Shown here piece after piece: positions 61,642 to 64,000 of a stretch of 64,000 nucleotides of DNA. The notes beneath the pieces were generated by a model that saw only the letters and a list, made by a program, of their open reading frames with translations, searched no databases and was not told the origin of the DNA. The first letter of the stretch is position 1. Each line of letters opens with the position of its first letter. The stretch is from Asticcacaulis sp. MM231 (lineage in GTDB: Bacteria > Pseudomonadota > Alphaproteobacteria > Caulobacterales > Caulobacteraceae), in NCBI RefSeq assembly GCF_964186625.1, contig NZ_OZ075108.1:992001-1056000 (forward strand), given 5' to 3'. Position numbers and translations under genes: made by a program.

Positions 61642-62364
61642 ATGGGTAGAGTAGCACTGGTCACCGGTGGCACGCGCGGTATTGGCAAGGCGATTGTCAA
61701 GCGCTTGAAGGATGCCGGCCTGACGGTCGCGGCGGGTTACGCCGGTAACGAAGAGGCGGCGCGGAAGATCGCCGAAGAATATGGCGTCACTATCGTCAAG
61801 GGCAGCGTCGACAATTTCGATGATTGCGCCCGCGCCGTGAAAGAGGTCGAGGCCAAGCTCGGTCCTATCGAAGTACTGGTCAACAATGCCGGCATCACAC
61901 GCGATGGTTTCTTCCACAAAATGTCGAAAGAGCAGTGGCAGGACGTCATCCACACCAATATGGACAGCGTGTTCAACATGACGCGCCAAGTCATCGAAGG
62001 CATGCGAGAGCGCGGTTACGGCCGCATCATCAATATCTCGTCGATCAATGGCCAAAAGGGCCAGGCGGGCCAGACCAACTATTCGGCCGCCAAGGCCGGC
62101 ATGATCGGTTTTACCAAGGCTTTGGCGATGGAATCGGCCAACAAGGGCATCACGGTCAATTGCGTGGCGCCGGGCTATACCAGCACCGAAATGGTCTCCG
62201 CCATTGCCGCGCCCGTTCTGGAAAAGATCGTTGCCGGTATTCCCGTCGGCCGTCTGGGTACGCCGGAAGAAGTCGCCGAAATCTGCGCCTTCCTGGCCTC
62301 CGACATGGCGTCGTTTATTACGGGGGCCACCATCGCCGTCAACGGCGGCCAACACATGCTCTAA
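61642..62364 (+). CDS. phaB: Acetoacetyl-CoA reductase
   Basis: PhaB reduces acetoacetyl-CoA to (R)-3-hydroxybutyryl-CoA with NADPH. The 240-residue short-chain dehydrogenase has TGGTRGIGKAI near residue 8, NNAGITRDGFFHKM near 87, the Ser in NISSINGQKGQ near 136, YSAAKAG (Tyr, Lys) near 150, and CVAPGYTSTEM. It is 26 bases after phaA, so one transcript is likely. phaC is not in the window. Confidence 0.96.
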   Translation: MGRVALVTGGTRGIGKAIVKRLKDAGLTVAAGYAGNEEAARKIAEEYGVTIVKGSVDNFDDCARAVKEVEAKLGPIEVLVNNAGITRDGFFHKMSKEQWQDVIHTNMDSVFNMTRQVIEGMRERGYGRIINISSINGQKGQAGQTNYSAAKAGMIGFTKALAMESANKGITVNCVAPGYTSTEMVSAIAAPVLEKIVAGIPVGRLGTPEEVAEICAFLASDMASFITGATIAVNGGQHML

Positions 62365-62499
62365 GCACGCTCTGGTGGTCTGCAAAGTATCATCGTTTTG
62401 CGCGCCCTTGCTCGTGTACCAAAGTACACGTCGCGGCAGGTGCTCAAACGTTAATACTTTCGTCTCACCATAGCGGCTTAGCCGCCGGTAATAGGATTT

Positions 62500-62535
62500 T
62501 AGAGGCGCTTGCGATCTCGCAGGCGCCTTTTTTGT
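62500..62535 (+). terminator. Terminator downstream of phaB
   Basis: AGGCGC...GCGCCT with an inner GCGA/TCGC stem, followed by TTTTTTG. About 140 bases past phaB; a CGTGTAC-CAAA-GTACACG hairpin lies between, at about 62413-62431. Confidence 0.75.
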
Positions 62536-62608
62536 ATACGTTTTTCGCCTTAATTTATGTCGAAGCGCGTCTTAAATCTGCCCAAGTCGGACCTTAGACA
62601 TCAACTCA

Positions 62609-63403
62609 ATGAAGAAGTCCCCGGCACACCTCCTGATACAACTCTTAAGCGCCCTGATCCTGACGATCTGCGTAGCCCAATCCGGCACCGCGATGGCGGA
62701 AGGGCCGCGTTCGCTCAAAGAAGCCATGTTCGGCAAGAAGGGCAAGGATGCGAAATCGTCCTCGGCTCCCTCAGTGGCGCACTTTACCTCTGAAGATGGC
62801 GAAAGCTTCGTCCTCGATCAGTCTGGAAAAAGCGTCTTTGTCCGCTTCGATGGCGACGATGAAGTCTGGCTCCTGACCCCAACTCAAGGTCCCAAGGGCG
62901 ATGTCATCTACAAAAATGATGTCGGTGAGCCGGTTCTGAAATCGACGCGCTGGGGCGGCATGATCCTGTTCAGCGATGACCGCCCGACCGGCGATCCAGT
63001 GGCTGTCACCGGCAAGGCCGAATCCTTTACACCCGGAAAGATGTCGCCGGGTCTGTTGTTTCAATCCCTGGTGCGCGCCAGCCGGCGTGTCAGCCTGGCC
63101 GTAGGCCGCAATTTCCGTTTCGATGCCCCGGATGTGACGCCCGGCGCCGATTACCTCTATGCCGACGCCGCCGATGTCACCGCTCAGGCGCTGGTGCGCG
63201 TGTCCCAGCAGAATCGCGGCCGCAAGATCCTTGAGCCCATCCGCTCGGTTGAGTTTGTCGAAGGACGGCCGCCGAGCGCCACCGTGCAAAATGGTGTGCT
63301 GGTGATGAAGCTCGATACCTCGCGCGGCACCTGGGGCGGTCGAGTTTCCTCCAAGCGCATCTTCAATGTGGTGTTGGCCAGCTACACAGCCGGCGGACGC
63401 TAA
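62609..63403 (+). CDS. DUF4908 family exported protein
   Basis: A 264-residue protein with a signal peptide (KKSPAHLLIQLLSALILTIC, cut near AMA-EG). The mature part reads FGKKGKDAKSSSAPSVAHFTSEDGESFVLDQS and ends with WGGRVSSKRIFNVVLASYTAGGR (in pieces), which fits the DUF4908 family of Caulobacterales; the assignment is from memory. Function unknown. The stop overlaps that of convergent gloB. Confidence 0.7.
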   Translation: MKKSPAHLLIQLLSALILTICVAQSGTAMAEGPRSLKEAMFGKKGKDAKSSSAPSVAHFTSEDGESFVLDQSGKSVFVRFDGDDEVWLLTPTQGPKGDVIYKNDVGEPVLKSTRWGGMILFSDDRPTGDPVAVTGKAESFTPGKMSPGLLFQSLVRASRRVSLAVGRNFRFDAPDVTPGADYLYADAADVTAQALVRVSQQNRGRKILEPIRSVEFVEGRPPSATVQNGVLVMKLDTSRGTWGGRVSSKRIFNVVLASYTAGGR

Positions 63404-64000
63404 AACCGGTCTTTTGCCTTGCGCAACTCGCCAAATTTCGCAGCCTGCGCGGCAAAATCCTTTTCCCGTAACGGATAGACCAGAAACGGATTGGTCGCCT
63501 TTTCCTCAGCCACGGTCGACGGGACGGTCGGTTCGCCGCGGTCACGCAAGGCACGGATCGTGGCGGCGCGTGCGGCCAAAGTGGCGTCTTCTCCAAGAAC
63601 TTCTCGGCAAATTTCAAATTCGACATAGTATATTCGTGGGCGCTGTAGAGGATCGTCTCCTCCGGCAGATCGGCGATGCGTTGCAGGCTGGCCCACATCT
63701 GCTCTTGCGTGCCTTCGAACAGCCGGCCACAGCCGAGCGGAAACAGGGTGTCGGCTATAAAGGAATTGCCGCCCGTGCGATCGACGTAGCCGATATGGCC
63801 GAGCGTATGGCCGCCCAGATCGATGACCTCCAGGCGCGTTTCACCAAGCATAAAGACATCGCCGGGCTTTAGCACTTCATCGAGCGGTGCGATGCGCGTC
63901 ACTTCCTGCGGGCCATGGATCGTGGCGCCGAAGCGCTTTTTCAAAAGTGCGTTGCCACCGGTATGATCGGGGTGCCAGTGGGTGTTGAGGATATGATCGA
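63400..64000 (-). pseudogene. gloB: Hydroxyacylglutathione hydrolase (glyoxalase II), frameshifted and cut by the window
   Basis: From the window edge the frame reads THWHPDHTGGN, the metallo-hydrolase zinc motif, then IDLGGHTLGHIGY, FPLGCGRLFEG and YSAHEYTMSNLKFAEK. At about 63600 the reading shifts: the family continuation VLGEDATLAARAATIRALRD and the C-terminal ATNPFLV lie in another frame to TAG at 63400. One G appears missing (AAGTT for AAGGTT). The 5' end is outside. It completes methylglyoxal detoxification; loss is usually tolerated. Confidence 0.87.

Overview
The window is about 64 kb of a GC-rich alphaproteobacterial chromosome, most likely from the Caulobacterales and possibly near Asticcacaulis. 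The genus is an inference from gene content: a TipN-like polarity protein, a DUF4908 protein, phaR-phaAB, rpoH next to rluD, and a CtrA-type box with clustered GANTC sites upstream of ftsW. No tRNA, rRNA or CRISPR array was recognised.

1-17.6 kb: the peptidoglycan/division (dcw) cluster, on the plus strand, in the order murE (cut by the window start), murF, mraY, murD, ftsW, murG, murC, murB. Unrelated genes sit between these: a secreted protein of unknown function, a FIST-domain soluble chemoreceptor, an AI-2E family transporter, a ParDE-like toxin-antitoxin pair and an acyltransferase broken by an amber codon. The cluster stops after murB at an inverted repeat pair; ddl, ftsQ, ftsA and ftsZ do not follow.

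17.8-28 kb: folP, a proline iminopeptidase, an MFS transporter, and a TipN-like coiled-coil membrane protein overlapping a dipeptide epimerase. Two DUF805 genes follow with an IS5-type element between them; its transposase needs a +1 frameshift at CCC-TGA.

28-35.2 kb: a minus-strand histidine operon in the order TrpR-like regulator, hisG, hisD, hisC-hisB fusion, hisH, hisA, hisF, hisIE fusion. The HisC-like half of the HisCB fusion has Tyr where the PLP lysine should be. Palindromic repeats fill several of the spacers.

35-48 kb: a YcxB-like protein, a tightly overlapping three-gene operon ending in a 37-residue membrane peptide, thiD, two paralogous exported helical proteins, serC, a DUF559 endonuclease-like gene bracketed by inverted repeats, purA, a response regulator, a DUF6445 protein, rpoH, rluD, two exbD paralogs and folE.

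48-64 kb: cysS, an SRPBCC protein, a NifU-like scaffold, yidD, thrS (split by one extra base), three glycosyltransferase genes, map with a ParD-like gene, phaR, phaA, phaB, a DUF4908 protein and gloB (one base missing, cut by the window end).

Six genes carry single-site disruptions: ftsW, a toxin gene, the acyltransferase, the transposase, thrS and gloB. Two of these are normally essential, so sequence errors must be excluded first. The strongest candidates for new biology are the DUF559/inverted-repeat element with its apparent gene-less relative, and the HisC-HisB fusion with a lysine-less aminotransferase domain.
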